Shown piece after piece: positions 1-8,891 of a DNA stretch of 64,000 nt. The position numbers were made by a program, and so were the translations under genes. Each line of letters starts with the position of its first letter. Position 1 is the stretch's first letter. Origin of the DNA: Collimonas fungivorans Ter331 (GTDB lineage Bacteria > Pseudomonadota > Gammaproteobacteria > Burkholderiales > Burkholderiaceae_D); the NCBI RefSeq assembly GCF_000221045.1, contig NC_015856.1:1583317-1647316 (forward strand). The letters are read 5' to 3'. Below the pieces are notes generated by a model that was not told the origin of the DNA, ran no database searches, and saw only the letters and a list, made by a program, of their open reading frames with translations.

Positions 1-1
1 C

Positions 2-190
2 CGCGGTTTCAGCAGCGAGCAGATCATGACGATCAAGCGTGCCTACCGCATCATTTACCGTTCCGGCCTGGCGCTGGAAGATGCCTTGGCCGCGCTGGCG
101 CAGGAAGAGCTCAAGGCTCCCGCGTCTGCCGAATACCTGAAGCTGATGCGCGATTTCATCGCCGGTTCCGCGCGCGGCATCATCCGCTGA
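2..190 (+). CDS. lpxA: LpxA, UDP-N-acetylglucosamine acyltransferase (3' end only)
   Basis: The window opens inside this gene; the last 62 codons are present and end in TGA at 188-190. The visible tail reads RGFSSEQIMTIKRAYRIIYR and then a helical segment ending ARGIIR. That is the C-terminal helical domain that follows the left-handed beta-helix of LpxA. LpxA transfers the 3-hydroxyacyl chain from acyl-ACP to UDP-GlcNAc, the first step of lipid A synthesis in the cytoplasm. lpxB begins 2 bases after the stop, so the two are almost certainly co-transcribed and perhaps translationally coupled. Confidence 0.93.
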   Translation, partial: RGFSSEQIMTIKRAYRIIYRSGLALEDALAALAQEELKAPASAEYLKLMRDFIAGSARGIIR

Positions 191-192
191 AC

Positions 193-1383
193 ATGGCGGA
201 CACCGACTCCAGCACAGCAATCGCCATGGTCGCCGGGGAAAGTTCCGGCGATTTGCTGGCCAGCCGCCTGCTGTCCGGGCTGCGGCCGCACCTGCCGCAG
301 GCGCGCATGTACGGCATCGGCGGCGCCAGGATGGCGGAGTACGGTTTTATCAGCGACTGGCCGATGGAAAAACTGTCGGTCAACGGCCTGTTCGAAGTGC
401 TGGCTCACTACCGCGAGCTCAAGGGCATCCAGATAACGCTACGCGATCGCCTGCTGGCGGACAAGCCGGATGTGTTCATCGGCGTCGACGCCCCTGATTT
501 CAATTTCGGCTTGGAGGCGCAGCTGCGCCAGGCCGGCATTCCCACCGTGCATTTCATCGGGCCTTCGATCTGGGCCTGGCGCGGCGGCCGCATCAAGAAG
601 ATCGCTCGTGCGGCTTCGCACATGCTGGTCATCTTCCCGTTCGAAGAAGAAATTTATCGTAAAGCCGGCATTCCGGTGACTTACGTCGGCCATCCGCTGG
701 CACAGGTGATCCCGATGGTGCCGGATGTCGCCGCGGCGCGCAGCGCGCTCGGCTTGCCTGCCGATGGCAGGGTGGTGGCGATCATGCCCGGCAGCCGCAT
801 GGGCGAGCTGAAGCACAATACGATAGCTTTTGTGCAAGCCGCCAGGATACTGGCGCAGCGTGATCCCGGCATGCGTTTCATCGCGCCCATGGCGGGCGAG
901 AAACAAAGCAGGTTTTTCCGCGAGCTGGTCAGCCAGGCCGGCTTGCAGGACCTGCCTATCCAGCTGCTGGACGGGCAATCGCACACAGCCATGGCGGCAG
1001 CCGATGCAGTGCTGGTCGCTTCCGGCACCGCTTCGCTGGAAGTCGCTCTCTACAAGAAACCGATGGTGATCGCCTACAAGATGATGCGCGCCACCTGGGA
1101 AATCCTGCGCCACATGAGTTACCAGCCGTGGATCGGCCTGCCGAATATCCTGGCGCGTGAATTCCTGGTGCCCGAACTGCTGCAGCACAATGCCACGCCG
1201 CAAGCGCTGGCCGATGCGCTCTGGGCGCAGCTGGAAGATCCGGCGCGCCAGGAAATGCTGCGGCAGCGCTTTACCGCCATGCATCACGCTTTGCTGCGTG
1301 ACACCGCCAACGAAAGCGCGCAAGCTGTATTGCAAGTGATTGAGCAGAACCGTCGGCAACCTCGACGTACATCGCCGGCCTGA
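193..1383 (+). CDS. lpxB: Lipid-A-disaccharide synthase LpxB
   Basis: 396 aa, the usual size for the family. It condenses UDP-2,3-diacylglucosamine with lipid X to form the lipid A disaccharide at the inner face of the cytoplasmic membrane. Family blocks are visible: MVAGESSGDLLASRL near the N-terminus, GIGGARM, FIGVDAPDFNFGLE, HFIGPSIWAWR, YVGHPLAQVIP, MPGSRMGELKHN and VASGTASLEVALYKKPMVIAYK. The ATG at 193 follows the lpxA stop by 2 bases and is the natural start. It belongs to the lpxA-lpxB-rnhB-spoU transcription unit. Confidence 0.97.
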   Translation: MADTDSSTAIAMVAGESSGDLLASRLLSGLRPHLPQARMYGIGGARMAEYGFISDWPMEKLSVNGLFEVLAHYRELKGIQITLRDRLLADKPDVFIGVDAPDFNFGLEAQLRQAGIPTVHFIGPSIWAWRGGRIKKIARAASHMLVIFPFEEEIYRKAGIPVTYVGHPLAQVIPMVPDVAAARSALGLPADGRVVAIMPGSRMGELKHNTIAFVQAARILAQRDPGMRFIAPMAGEKQSRFFRELVSQAGLQDLPIQLLDGQSHTAMAAADAVLVASGTASLEVALYKKPMVIAYKMMRATWEILRHMSYQPWIGLPNILAREFLVPELLQHNATPQALADALWAQLEDPARQEMLRQRFTAMHHALLRDTANESAQAVLQVIEQNRRQPRRTSPA

Positions 1384-1425
1384 TCCGGCGCACCTATTTG
1401 TACTGAATGCCGTGACCTTATTGCC

Positions 1426-2055
1426 GTGAAATTATCCGATCCCAATTTTTCTCTCTTTACCTACGACGGCGAAACCATCTGCGGCGTCGATGAAGCCGGC
1501 CGCGGCCCTCTGGCCGGACCGGTGTTTGCCGCCGCCGTGATACTCGATCCGGCACGGCCGGTCAGCGGCTTGCGCGATTCCAAGAAGCTGACTGCCGAAC
1601 GGCGCGAGCTGCTGGCCGGACAAATCAAGGCCAATGCGCTGGCCTGGGCCATCGCCGAATGTTCCGAAGTTGAAATCGACACGCTGAACATTTTGCAGGC
1701 AACCATGCTGGCGATGCGGCGCGCGGTGGAAGGACTGTCGATGCTGCCGACGCTGGCGCTGATCGACGGCAACCGCTGCCCGCAGCTCAGCATCCGTTCC
1801 GAAGCCATCGTCAAGGGCGACGACAAGGTGCAAGCCATTTCGGCGGCGTCGATCCTGGCCAAGACAGCGCGCGACGCCGCGCTGCAGCTGTTGCACGAAC
1901 AATATCCGCACTACGCATTCGATCAGCACAAGGGTTATCCGACTGCGCTGCACATGGAGCGGCTGCGCCTGCATGGTGTGTCGCCAGTGCACCGCAAATC
2001 CTATGCACCGGTGCGGGCATTACTGGCGATTGTTCCCGGCGGAGCAGCATCATGA
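1426..2055 (+). CDS. rnhB: Ribonuclease HII
   Basis: 209 aa starting at a GTG (1426). RNase HII cuts RNA in RNA-DNA hybrids and removes single misincorporated ribonucleotides from DNA. The N-terminal signature [20 protein letters not shown] carries the first Asp-Glu catalytic pair. LIDGNR and [22 protein letters not shown] hold the other acidic metal ligands, and HKGYPTALH follows. It sits 42 bases after lpxB and overlaps the next gene by 4 bases (ATGA at 2052-2055), so translation of the two is probably coupled. Confidence 0.96.
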   Translation: MKLSDPNFSLFTYDGETICGVDEAGRGPLAGPVFAAAVILDPARPVSGLRDSKKLTAERRELLAGQIKANALAWAIAECSEVEIDTLNILQATMLAMRRAVEGLSMLPTLALIDGNRCPQLSIRSEAIVKGDDKVQAISAASILAKTARDAALQLLHEQYPHYAFDQHKGYPTALHMERLRLHGVSPVHRKSYAPVRALLAIVPGGAAS

Positions 2056-2834
2056 AAAGCATCACCTCGTCCGCCAATCCTTTATACAAGGAACTCAAGC
2101 AGCTGGCGACCAGCGCTCAGGCGCGGCGCAAGGCTGGCCGTACGTTGCTGGACGGGATCCACTTGACCGAGTCCTATTTGCAGCATGGTGGTAAGCCAGA
2201 ACTATGCGTCGCCAGCGAAACTGCGCTGTCGCATGCCGAGGCTGCGGCGGTGATCCGCCAATGCCAGGCAGCGGCGGTGCAGTGCGTGGTGCTGCCGGAC
2301 GGCCAGTACCAGGCGTTGAGCCAGGTCGAACACGGCGTCGGCCTGCTGTTCGTGATTGAAACGCCGAAAACGGCGATGCCGGCAGCGCTGGCCCAGTCCG
2401 CCGTGCTGCTCGACAACCTGCAGGATCCAGGTAATCTCGGTTCCGTCCTGCGCAGCGCCGCCGCCGCCGGCATCAAGCAGATCTATTGTTCGGAAGGCAG
2501 CGCGTCCGCATGGTCGCCGAAAGTCTTGCGGGCAGGAATGGGCGCGCATTTCATCCTGGATATCTTTGAAGGCGTCGACCTGGCTGCGCTCATAAAGGCG
2601 ACGCAGGTGCCGGTATTCGCCACCAGCTCCTATGCCACCCAAAGCATCTACCAGGCCGATCTCAGCGCGCCGCTGGCATGGCTGTTCGGCCACGAAGGCC
2701 AGGGCGTTGCGGAAGATCTGTTGCAGCTGGCCGGCCAGCAAGTCGTGATTCCGCATCGCGGCCAGATGGAATCGCTGAATGTTGCTGCTGCAGCAGCGGT
2801 ATGTTTTTTTGAACAGCTGCGGCAAACCAGTTAG
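2052..2834 (+). CDS. SpoU/TrmH-family RNA 2'-O-methyltransferase
   Basis: 260 aa SPOUT-class methyltransferase that should add a 2'-O-methyl group to rRNA or tRNA using S-adenosylmethionine. The N-terminal third is an L30e-like substrate-binding domain. The knot domain shows motif 1 ([20 protein letters not shown], about residue 120), motif 2 (LFGHEGQG, about 213) and motif 3 ([11 protein letters not shown], near the end). These hold the catalytic Arg and the AdoMet-binding loops. The start codon overlaps the rnhB stop. The exact RNA target cannot be read from sequence; RlmB- and TsnR-like enzymes look alike at this level. It is the last gene of the lpx-rnhB run. Confidence 0.9.
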   Translation: MKSITSSANPLYKELKQLATSAQARRKAGRTLLDGIHLTESYLQHGGKPELCVASETALSHAEAAAVIRQCQAAAVQCVVLPDGQYQALSQVEHGVGLLFVIETPKTAMPAALAQSAVLLDNLQDPGNLGSVLRSAAAAGIKQIYCSEGSASAWSPKVLRAGMGAHFILDIFEGVDLAALIKATQVPVFATSSYATQSIYQADLSAPLAWLFGHEGQGVAEDLLQLAGQQVVIPHRGQMESLNVAAAAAVCFFEQLRQTS

Positions 2835-3073
2835 ATCTACAAGTAGTTGATATCTTTCTTCCTCTTTAGAACCGCGGGCGCTATCCATCAATAATTTATT
2901 ACGCCTGCTGTGCTTGCGATATGGCTACATGTCGCCAGTAAACATCACATTCCAATTCTGTTTTTTAATACCATTGTTTGTCAGATTTCCGACTATTACC
3001 GCGTAAGTAAATGTCGGATTTTTCATTTCAAAATCTATTATTGTTTTTGTAATTATTCGCCGATTGAAGCGAC

Positions 3074-3225
3074 TATATTGAAGGCCAAGTAGCCAGGTTA
3101 TCTGGCGTCAGCGCTGCTTTGCCGGCAGTGACGCCGACGGAGTTATGGCAGCCAGAAGCTGCACAAGCAGTAGCGTAATCTGGTAGCAACCCCGGCTGTC
3201 CTGCAATGGGACCGCCGGGGTTGTT
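3074..3225 (+). ncRNA. Candidate structured RNA (multi-branched, riboswitch-like or sRNA)
   Basis: This lies in the AT-rich 2835-3430 gap, where the GC content rises abruptly. A TATATT -10-like box is at 3074-3079. Then ccaggtta (3093-3100) pairs with taatctgg (3176-3183), one G-U pair, to close a domain. Inside are a hairpin ggcgtca/tgacgcc (3104-3110/3129-3135) extended by ctgc/gcag (3114-3117/3125-3128), and gcagc/gctgc (3148-3152/3158-3162). A 9-bp GC-rich hairpin follows (3188-3196/3214-3222) with only a weak T tract. The layout is aptamer-plus-expression-platform-like. I could not match it to cyclic-di-GMP, cobalamin, TPP, glycine or fluoride classes. The next gene starts at 3431. The rest of 2835-3430 shows nothing else. 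Confidence 0.4.
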
Positions 3226-3430
3226 CAGGCCGTCTATCCATCAGCAGGTGGACCCCAAGCAAGTTTTTCCCGTTTGCCTGACTGATTTTTCCTATTCTGA
3301 CGAGGTCATGCTCCTTTATTCATTTTAATTGCAACAAGTGCAATAAAATGGATTATTGTTATTGTCGTTTTTCCATTTTTTTGTCACGTATATTTTCTCT
3401 TGATCTTAGCTTAAGGAGCAATGAGATTTA

Positions 3431-4966
3431 ATGAGTTCCAATAAAAAGAAATCAGGCGCATGGATCGATCTGGATGAATTTGGCCCCGCAGTTTCGATGG
3501 CCGATGCGCTCAGGTCCAATGCACAAAGTCCGGCCAATGACATGTTCGCAGCGGTTGACGGCGTGGCCGCAGGATCCACGTCAGTGCCCGCTGACAGTGT
3601 TCGTAAGGATGCTGAACTTGAGGTAGTTCCGGTGAGCCGGGTCGCTGCTCTTGATCGGCCAGCTCCATTGCCGTCCAATGCCGTTACCCATATCTTGGAC
3701 AACGGCCCGCTGATGAGTTCGGCTTATGTCGACCAAGCCGGCGGCTGGGGAGCCACAATGGCTCCGCCCGGATCGGCGACTGCAGTCGAGTTGGTCGAGG
3801 AAGCGGCGCTCCCCGATATTACCGACGAGCCATCATTCCCACCCGTCCAAGGGCCGGAGCGTCCCGGCTTGCCGCCTGTCATCGAGCAGGCATTTGATAC
3901 TTTCGGCAGAACCGGAGTCGTCGCCAACGGCGGCGCTACGGATGATGTCGCGCCGCTGTTCAGCGGCCAAGCCGAGCCGTTCACCCAGCTGATGATCTTC
4001 GACAATGGCGTCCATCTTGGCGACGCCACGACAGGACAGGACGGCCAATGGCGGTTTAACGTGATCGAACCGCTGGCGCAAGGCGAGCACGTATTCACCG
4101 TGGCCGGTGCGGGCCTGACGTCCGCACCGTTCACGCTGACGATAGGCGCTCCGGATTCCGCCAGGCCGGTGATCGATCTAGTGCTTGACAACATCGGCGC
4201 AACGGCGCAACTGGCCAGCGGCGACACGACCGACGATGCGCGGCCGGCCTTCCATGGCCGTGGAGAGCCAGGCACGCTGCTGGAAATCTACGACCATGGT
4301 GTGTTGGTCGGCAGCCTGCCCGTGGGGCTGGATGGCCGCTGGAGTTACACCGATCATTTCGACCGGCTTAGCCCGGGCGAGCATGTATTCACCCTGGTTG
4401 GCGCCGGCGTGGCCTCTGAACCGTTTGTGCTGCACGTGGCGAATGTCCCTGCGGCGCCGGCGCCAGTGATCGACAGCGTTGTCGGCCAGGCTGGCGACAT
4501 CGCCAGCGGCGCTGTGACGGATGACAATCGTCCTGTGTTCAACGGTCGCGGCGAGCCGGATGTGCTGGTGCGGCTATACGATGGCGAACTGTATCTGGGC
4601 GCGGCCATTGCCGATGAAAACGGCAACTGGACGTTCCAGCCGGGAGAGCATGCGCCGTTAAGCGATGGTGAGCATGTATTCACTGCCGCTACCGGTGGCG
4701 ACAGCTCAGCGCTTTTTGTGCTGCATATCGCTACTTCTACAGCAGAAGGGGAGGCGCTTGCCTTGCCGGCAGCTGAAGAGGGACTTGGTAGTTTGGTGTT
4801 GGCTGACCTGCTGCAACCCCCGGCAAAGGAATTGTTGGCGGACCAGAAGAGCGGCGATGTTGTAGATACTTGCTTCGTCAAAAACGCAATCGCCGATGGC
4901 GTGGTTTTGCCGGTAGCAATGCCGGCGGAGCTATGGCTGCAAGATGCTGCACCAGCCATGACATAG
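3431..4966 (+). CDS. Protein with three bacterial Ig-like repeats
   Basis: 511 aa. Three tandem beta-sandwich repeats of about 90 aa are visible at roughly 149-238, 246-336 and 345-431. Each begins PVI and contains TDD..P.F.G..EP, a short D.G/DGE turn, a DG.W or NGNW turn and GEHVFT. This is the Ig-like repeat style found in large adhesins such as BapA and in type I-secreted RTX adhesins. There is no Sec signal, transmembrane segment or LPxTG motif. The N-terminus (MSSNKKKSGAWIDLDEFGP) and the last 80 residues are not recognisable. AAGGAG at 3413-3418 supports the ATG at 3431. It lies between the lpx-rnhB operon and ppsR and looks inserted. Possible roles are a stand-alone adhesin or a cargo of an unlinked secretion system. 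Confidence 0.65.
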   Translation: MSSNKKKSGAWIDLDEFGPAVSMADALRSNAQSPANDMFAAVDGVAAGSTSVPADSVRKDAELEVVPVSRVAALDRPAPLPSNAVTHILDNGPLMSSAYVDQAGGWGATMAPPGSATAVELVEEAALPDITDEPSFPPVQGPERPGLPPVIEQAFDTFGRTGVVANGGATDDVAPLFSGQAEPFTQLMIFDNGVHLGDATTGQDGQWRFNVIEPLAQGEHVFTVAGAGLTSAPFTLTIGAPDSARPVIDLVLDNIGATAQLASGDTTDDARPAFHGRGEPGTLLEIYDHGVLVGSLPVGLDGRWSYTDHFDRLSPGEHVFTLVGAGVASEPFVLHVANVPAAPAPVIDSVVGQAGDIASGAVTDDNRPVFNGRGEPDVLVRLYDGELYLGAAIADENGNWTFQPGEHAPLSDGEHVFTAATGGDSSALFVLHIATSTAEGEALALPAAEEGLGSLVLADLLQPPAKELLADQKSGDVVDTCFVKNAIADGVVLPVAMPAELWLQDAAPAMT

Positions 4967-5020
4967 CGCCGACAGATTTTCTGCCCACGCTGAATTTTCT
5001 CCTCGGATAATCGATGCCCC

Positions 5021-5046
5021 GCGTGGGCACAGGTGCCCACCCTACC
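5021..5046. repeat. REP-like palindrome between convergent genes
   Basis: GTGGGCAC (5023-5030), AG, GTGCCCAC (5033-5040) is a perfect 8-bp inverted repeat with a 2-base centre, followed by CCTACC. It lies between two convergent stop codons (4966 and 5075). It may work as a bidirectional terminator or be a dispersed REP element. A second full copy was not seen in this window. Confidence 0.45.
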
Positions 5047-5074
5047 AAGGCCTGCAGTCGGCCCCGTCGGGTCG

Positions 5075-5923
5075 CTAGAATGTCCGTATATCCGGCTTGA
5101 TATCCTGCAAAATCGTCGCCGCGATTTCTTCAATCGACTTGGTGGTCGACGACATCCAGCGTATCCCTTCGCGCCGCATGATTTTTTCCGCTTCGTTCAC
5201 TTCATAACGGCAGTTCGCCAGCGCCGCATATTTGCTGCCAGGGCGGCGTTCGTTGCGGATCTCCGACAGGCGGTCGGCGGCGATGGTCAGTCCGAAAATC
5301 TTTTGCTTGTACGGCAACAGGCCGCTAGGCAGTTTGTCGCGCTCGAAATCTTCCGGAATCAACGGGTAGTTGGCGGCCTTGACGCCGAACTGCATGGCCA
5401 GGTAGAGGCTGGTCGGGGTCTTGCCCGAGCGTGAGACGCCGACCAGGATGACATCGGCGTCGGCCAGGTTCTTATGCGACTGGCCGTCGTCATGCGCCAG
5501 CGAAAAATTGATGGCTTCGATCCGGTTCTTGTATTCGTCGGTATTGGCCGTGTTGTGGGTGCGGCCGATGGTATGGGTGGACTTCACGCCCAGTTCCCGT
5601 TCCAGCGGTTCGACAAATGTCTGGAACAGGTCCATGTGCATGGCCTTGGCCTGCTGGATCACTTTCGACAGGTCGGCTTTGACCAGCGTTGAAAACACGA
5701 TCGGCAGCTTGCCGTCCGCCACGCATGCTTCGTTGATCTTGCGGGTGGCGTCGTAGGCTTTGTCGAGGGTATCGATGAACGGCAGGCGCACTTGCTTGAA
5801 ACGCAGCTCGAACTGGGTCAGCACCGAGTGGCCGAAGGTCTCGGCGGTGATGCCGGTGCCGTCGGAAACGAAGAACACGGTGCGATTGGCGGGGACCAGC
5901 GGTGCGGGAGCGGCATTTAGCAT
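5075..5923 (-). CDS. ppsR: PEP synthase regulatory kinase/pyrophosphorylase PpsR
   Basis: 282 aa, typical length for the DUF299 family. It both phosphorylates (ADP-dependent) and dephosphorylates the active-site region of phosphoenolpyruvate synthase, switching gluconeogenic flux. Visible blocks are [20 protein letters not shown] at the N-terminus, a nucleotide-binding loop [15 protein letters not shown] at about residue 156 and [20 protein letters not shown] near the C-terminus. It is transcribed divergently from its target ppsA, with 261 bases between the start codons, which is the usual arrangement in this group. Confidence 0.95.
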   Translation of the reverse strand: MLNAAPAPLVPANRTVFFVSDGTGITAETFGHSVLTQFELRFKQVRLPFIDTLDKAYDATRKINEACVADGKLPIVFSTLVKADLSKVIQQAKAMHMDLFQTFVEPLERELGVKSTHTIGRTHNTANTDEYKNRIEAINFSLAHDDGQSHKNLADADVILVGVSRSGKTPTSLYLAMQFGVKAANYPLIPEDFERDKLPSGLLPYKQKIFGLTIAADRLSEIRNERRPGSKYAALANCRYEVNEAEKIMRREGIRWMSSTTKSIEEIAATILQDIKPDIRTF

Positions 5924-6184
5924 AATGTTGTCGAAAATAAAGTAAAAATAAAAAGCAAGGCGCCGCCCAAGGACAACGCAAGTACCGCGGCGCCGCCGAA
6001 ACTTTTAACCGAGCACCGACTCTAGCTTACAGGCCGTTGCATACCGCCATGTGCGCCTGTGAACCCTAAATTGGCATAAAATGGCAGCCAACCGAATATT
6101 TAAGCTACCTGACGAAGAATAACAAAAAGCCAAGGGCGGCGAAGGCAATTGTGAAGATTTCTTATCATCAAACTAGAGGTTGTT

Positions 6185-8611
6185 ATGTCCAATGCAATAC
6201 AGATGGGTGCTACCCAGGGGGCGGCTTACGTCATCTCCTTTGAAAATTTGCGGATGACCGATGTCGATTCCGTCGGCGGCAAGAACGCATCGTTGGGTGA
6301 AATGATCAGCCAGCTGGCCGGCGCCGGAGTACGGGTGCCGGGCGGTTTTGCCACCACGGCGCAGGCATTCCGCGACTTCCTGTCGCACAGCACGGATGGC
6401 GGCCCGGCCTTGGCCGACCGCATCGCCGAGCGCCTGGCGACCTTGAACATCGAAGACGTGCGGGCCCTGGCGCAAGCCGGCGCCGAGATCCGTCAATGGA
6501 TCGTGGAAACACCGTTCCAGCCGCGCCTGGAACAGGAAATCCACGCCTTCTACAAACGCCTGGTGGAAGATTCTTCCAGCGAGATGTCGTTTGCCGTGCG
6601 TTCTTCCGCCACTGCGGAAGACTTGCCGGACGCGTCGTTCGCCGGCCAGCAGGAAACCTTCCTCAACGTGGTCGGCATTGAAAACGTGCTGGAAGCCATG
6701 AAGCATGTGTTCGCCTCGCTGTATAACGACCGCGCCATCTCTTATCGCGTGCACAAGGGTTTTACCCACGCCGAAGTGGCGTTGTCGGCCGGCGTCCAGC
6801 GCATGGTCCGTTCCGATGTCGGCGCCGCCGGCGTCATGTTCACCCTGGATACCGAATCGGGCTTCAAGGACGTGGTGTTCATCACATCGAGCTACGGCCT
6901 GGGTGAAACCGTGGTGCAGGGCGCGGTCAATCCCGACGAATTCTACGTGCACAAGCCGATGCTGGAGCAAGGCAAGCTGCCTATCATCCGCCGCAACATC
7001 GGCTCCAAGCTGATCAAGATGGAATTCACCGGCGAAGCCAAGGCCGGTCTGTCGGTCAAGACCGTCGATGTGCCTATCGAGCTGCGCAACCGTTATTCGC
7101 TGAACGATAGCGAAATCGTCGAACTGGCCAAATACGCCACCATCATCGAGAAGCACTATGAGCGTCCGATGGATATCGAATGGGGCAAGGATGGCCGTGA
7201 CGGCAAGCTGTACATCTTGCAGGCGCGTCCGGAAACCGTGAAGTCGCAGGAAAAATCGACCGACGCCCAGCAGCGTTTCAAACTCAAGGGCATCGGCAAC
7301 GTGCTGACCCATGGCCGCGCCATCGGCCAGAAGATCGGCGCCGGTCGCGTGCGGGTGATTCATGACGCTTCCGAAATGGAAAGAGTGCAGCCGGGCGACG
7401 TGCTGGTAGCCGACATGACCGATCCTAACTGGGAACCGGTGATGAAGCGCGCTTCGGCGATCGTCACCAACCGCGGCGGTCGTACCTGCCACGCCGCGAT
7501 CATCGCGCGTGAACTGGGCGTACCGGCGGTAGTCGGCTGCGGCGACGCCACCGATGTACTGAAAGACGGCACGCTGGTTACCGTCTCCTGCGCCGAAGGC
7601 GACGAAGGCAAGATCTACGACGGCCTGCTGGAAACCGAAGTCACGGAAGTGGCGCGCGGCGCATTGCCTGAGCTGCCGTTGAAGATCATGATGAACGTCG
7701 GCAATCCGCAGCTGGCGTTCGACTTCCAGTCGATCCCGAACGGCGGCGTCGGCCTGGCGCGGCTGGAATTCATCATCAACAACAACATCGGCGTGCATCC
7801 GCGTGCGATCCTGGAATACCCGAACATCGACGCCGACCTGAAGAAGGCGGTCGAGTCGGTAGCGCGCGGCCATGCTTCGCCCAAGGCGTTCTACGTCGAC
7901 AAGCTGGCCGAAGGGATTGCCACCATCGCTGCCGCGTTCTGGCCGAAAAAAGTGATCGTGCGCCTGTCCGACTTCAAGTCGAACGAGTACAAGAAACTGA
8001 TCGGCGGATCGCGTTACGAGCCGGATGAAGAAAACCCGATGCTCGGTTTCCGCGGCGCTGCCCGTTACCTGGCGGCCGATTTTGCCGAAGCATTCGAAAT
8101 GGAATGCCAGGCGATGAAGCGCGTGCGCAACGACATGGGTCTGACCAACGTCGAGATCATGGTGCCTTTCGTACGGACCCTGGGCCAGGCTGAAAAGGTC
8201 ATCGGCCTGCTGGGCAAGAACGGCCTGGTGCGCGGTGAAAACGATTTGCGCGTCATCATGATGTGCGAAGTGCCGTCGAATGCCATCCTGGCTGACCAGT
8301 TCCTGGATTACTTCGACGGCTTTTCGATCGGCTCCAACGACCTGACCCAGCTGACCCTGGGCCTGGACCGCGATTCCGGCATGGAATTGCTGGCAGCCGA
8401 CTTCGACGAACGCGATCCGGCTATCCTGGCTTTGCTGGAGAAGGTCATTGCGACCTGCCTGGCCAAGGGCAAGTACGTCGGCATCTGCGGCCAGGGCCCA
8501 TCGGACCATCCTGATTTTGCCGAGTGGCTGATGAAGCAGGGGATTGAATCGATTTCGCTGAATCCGGATTCGGTGATTGATACCTGGCAGAAGCTGGCTG
8601 CCGCACAATAA
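6185..8611 (+). CDS. ppsA: Phosphoenolpyruvate synthase
   Basis: 808 aa. It converts pyruvate, ATP and water to PEP, AMP and phosphate for gluconeogenesis. An ATP-grasp domain occupies about residues 20-360 ([35 protein letters not shown]). The swivelling phospho-His domain carries [20 protein letters not shown] with the phosphorylated His near 435. The C-terminal TIM barrel has the PEP-binding end [17 protein letters not shown] with the catalytic Cys. AGAGG lies just before the ATG. A strong terminator follows at 8629-8670. Divergent ppsR is the regulator. Confidence 0.97.
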   Translation: MSNAIQMGATQGAAYVISFENLRMTDVDSVGGKNASLGEMISQLAGAGVRVPGGFATTAQAFRDFLSHSTDGGPALADRIAERLATLNIEDVRALAQAGAEIRQWIVETPFQPRLEQEIHAFYKRLVEDSSSEMSFAVRSSATAEDLPDASFAGQQETFLNVVGIENVLEAMKHVFASLYNDRAISYRVHKGFTHAEVALSAGVQRMVRSDVGAAGVMFTLDTESGFKDVVFITSSYGLGETVVQGAVNPDEFYVHKPMLEQGKLPIIRRNIGSKLIKMEFTGEAKAGLSVKTVDVPIELRNRYSLNDSEIVELAKYATIIEKHYERPMDIEWGKDGRDGKLYILQARPETVKSQEKSTDAQQRFKLKGIGNVLTHGRAIGQKIGAGRVRVIHDASEMERVQPGDVLVADMTDPNWEPVMKRASAIVTNRGGRTCHAAIIARELGVPAVVGCGDATDVLKDGTLVTVSCAEGDEGKIYDGLLETEVTEVARGALPELPLKIMMNVGNPQLAFDFQSIPNGGVGLARLEFIINNNIGVHPRAILEYPNIDADLKKAVESVARGHASPKAFYVDKLAEGIATIAAAFWPKKVIVRLSDFKSNEYKKLIGGSRYEPDEENPMLGFRGAARYLAADFAEAFEMECQAMKRVRNDMGLTNVEIMVPFVRTLGQAEKVIGLLGKNGLVRGENDLRVIMMCEVPSNAILADQFLDYFDGFSIGSNDLTQLTLGLDRDSGMELLAADFDERDPAILALLEKVIATCLAKGKYVGICGQGPSDHPDFAEWLMKQGIESISLNPDSVIDTWQKLAAAQ

Positions 8612-8628
8612 GCTTTCAGTAAGTGTAT

Positions 8629-8670
8629 AAAAATCCTCCTCGCCTGTATTCAGGCGAGGAGGATTTTTTA
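8629..8670 (+). terminator. Rho-independent terminator of ppsA
   Basis: AAATCCTCCTCGCCTG (from 8631) pairs perfectly with CAGGCGAGGAGGATTT, with loop TATT, and runs into T6. It is one of the strongest hairpins in the window. Its T tract touches the stop codon of the opposite-strand remnant at 8668-8844. Confidence 0.92.
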
Positions 8671-8844
8671 TGTGCGACGAGTTTGCCGCTTTATAGTTAT
8701 TCCACGCGCTTTCGCCACATCGCTGAGCGACGCGATAAATACATCGGGATTGTCGTCTGCCGATGCTTCAATAAGATAGGCGGTAATGATTTCATCGTTA
8801 TCCAGAAATTCCGCAGCGTCGAATGGGAAGAATGTTTGCTTCAT
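8668..8844 (-). pseudogene. Truncated HI1420-type antitoxin (N-terminal half only)
   Basis: A 58-codon frame, MKQTFFPFDAAEFLDNDEII onward, ending ASLSDVAKARGITIKRQTRRT-stop. The pattern FDAAE.LD..E.I.AYL.EA...D.P.VF...L.DVA.ARG matches the N-terminal part of chromosomal addiction-module antidote proteins of the HI1420 family. Those normally continue for about 40 residues through the Cro/C1-type helix-turn-helix. Here the frame goes off-family after ARGI and stops exactly at the ppsA terminator. AAGGA sits 7 bases before the ATG, so it could still be translated. No partner toxin (HI1419-like) is adjacent. I infer a degenerate remnant of a lost toxin-antitoxin pair. Confidence 0.6.
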
Positions 8845-8891
8845 GCTTTATTCCTTAATGAACCGAAATCGCAAGCATGTTTGACTTTCTC

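Noticed and set aside
6173-8608. Long open frame (about 811 codons) antisense to ppsA
   Set aside because: It is the mirror of a GC-rich, codon-biased gene; its translation is His/Arg/Gln-rich and has no family features.
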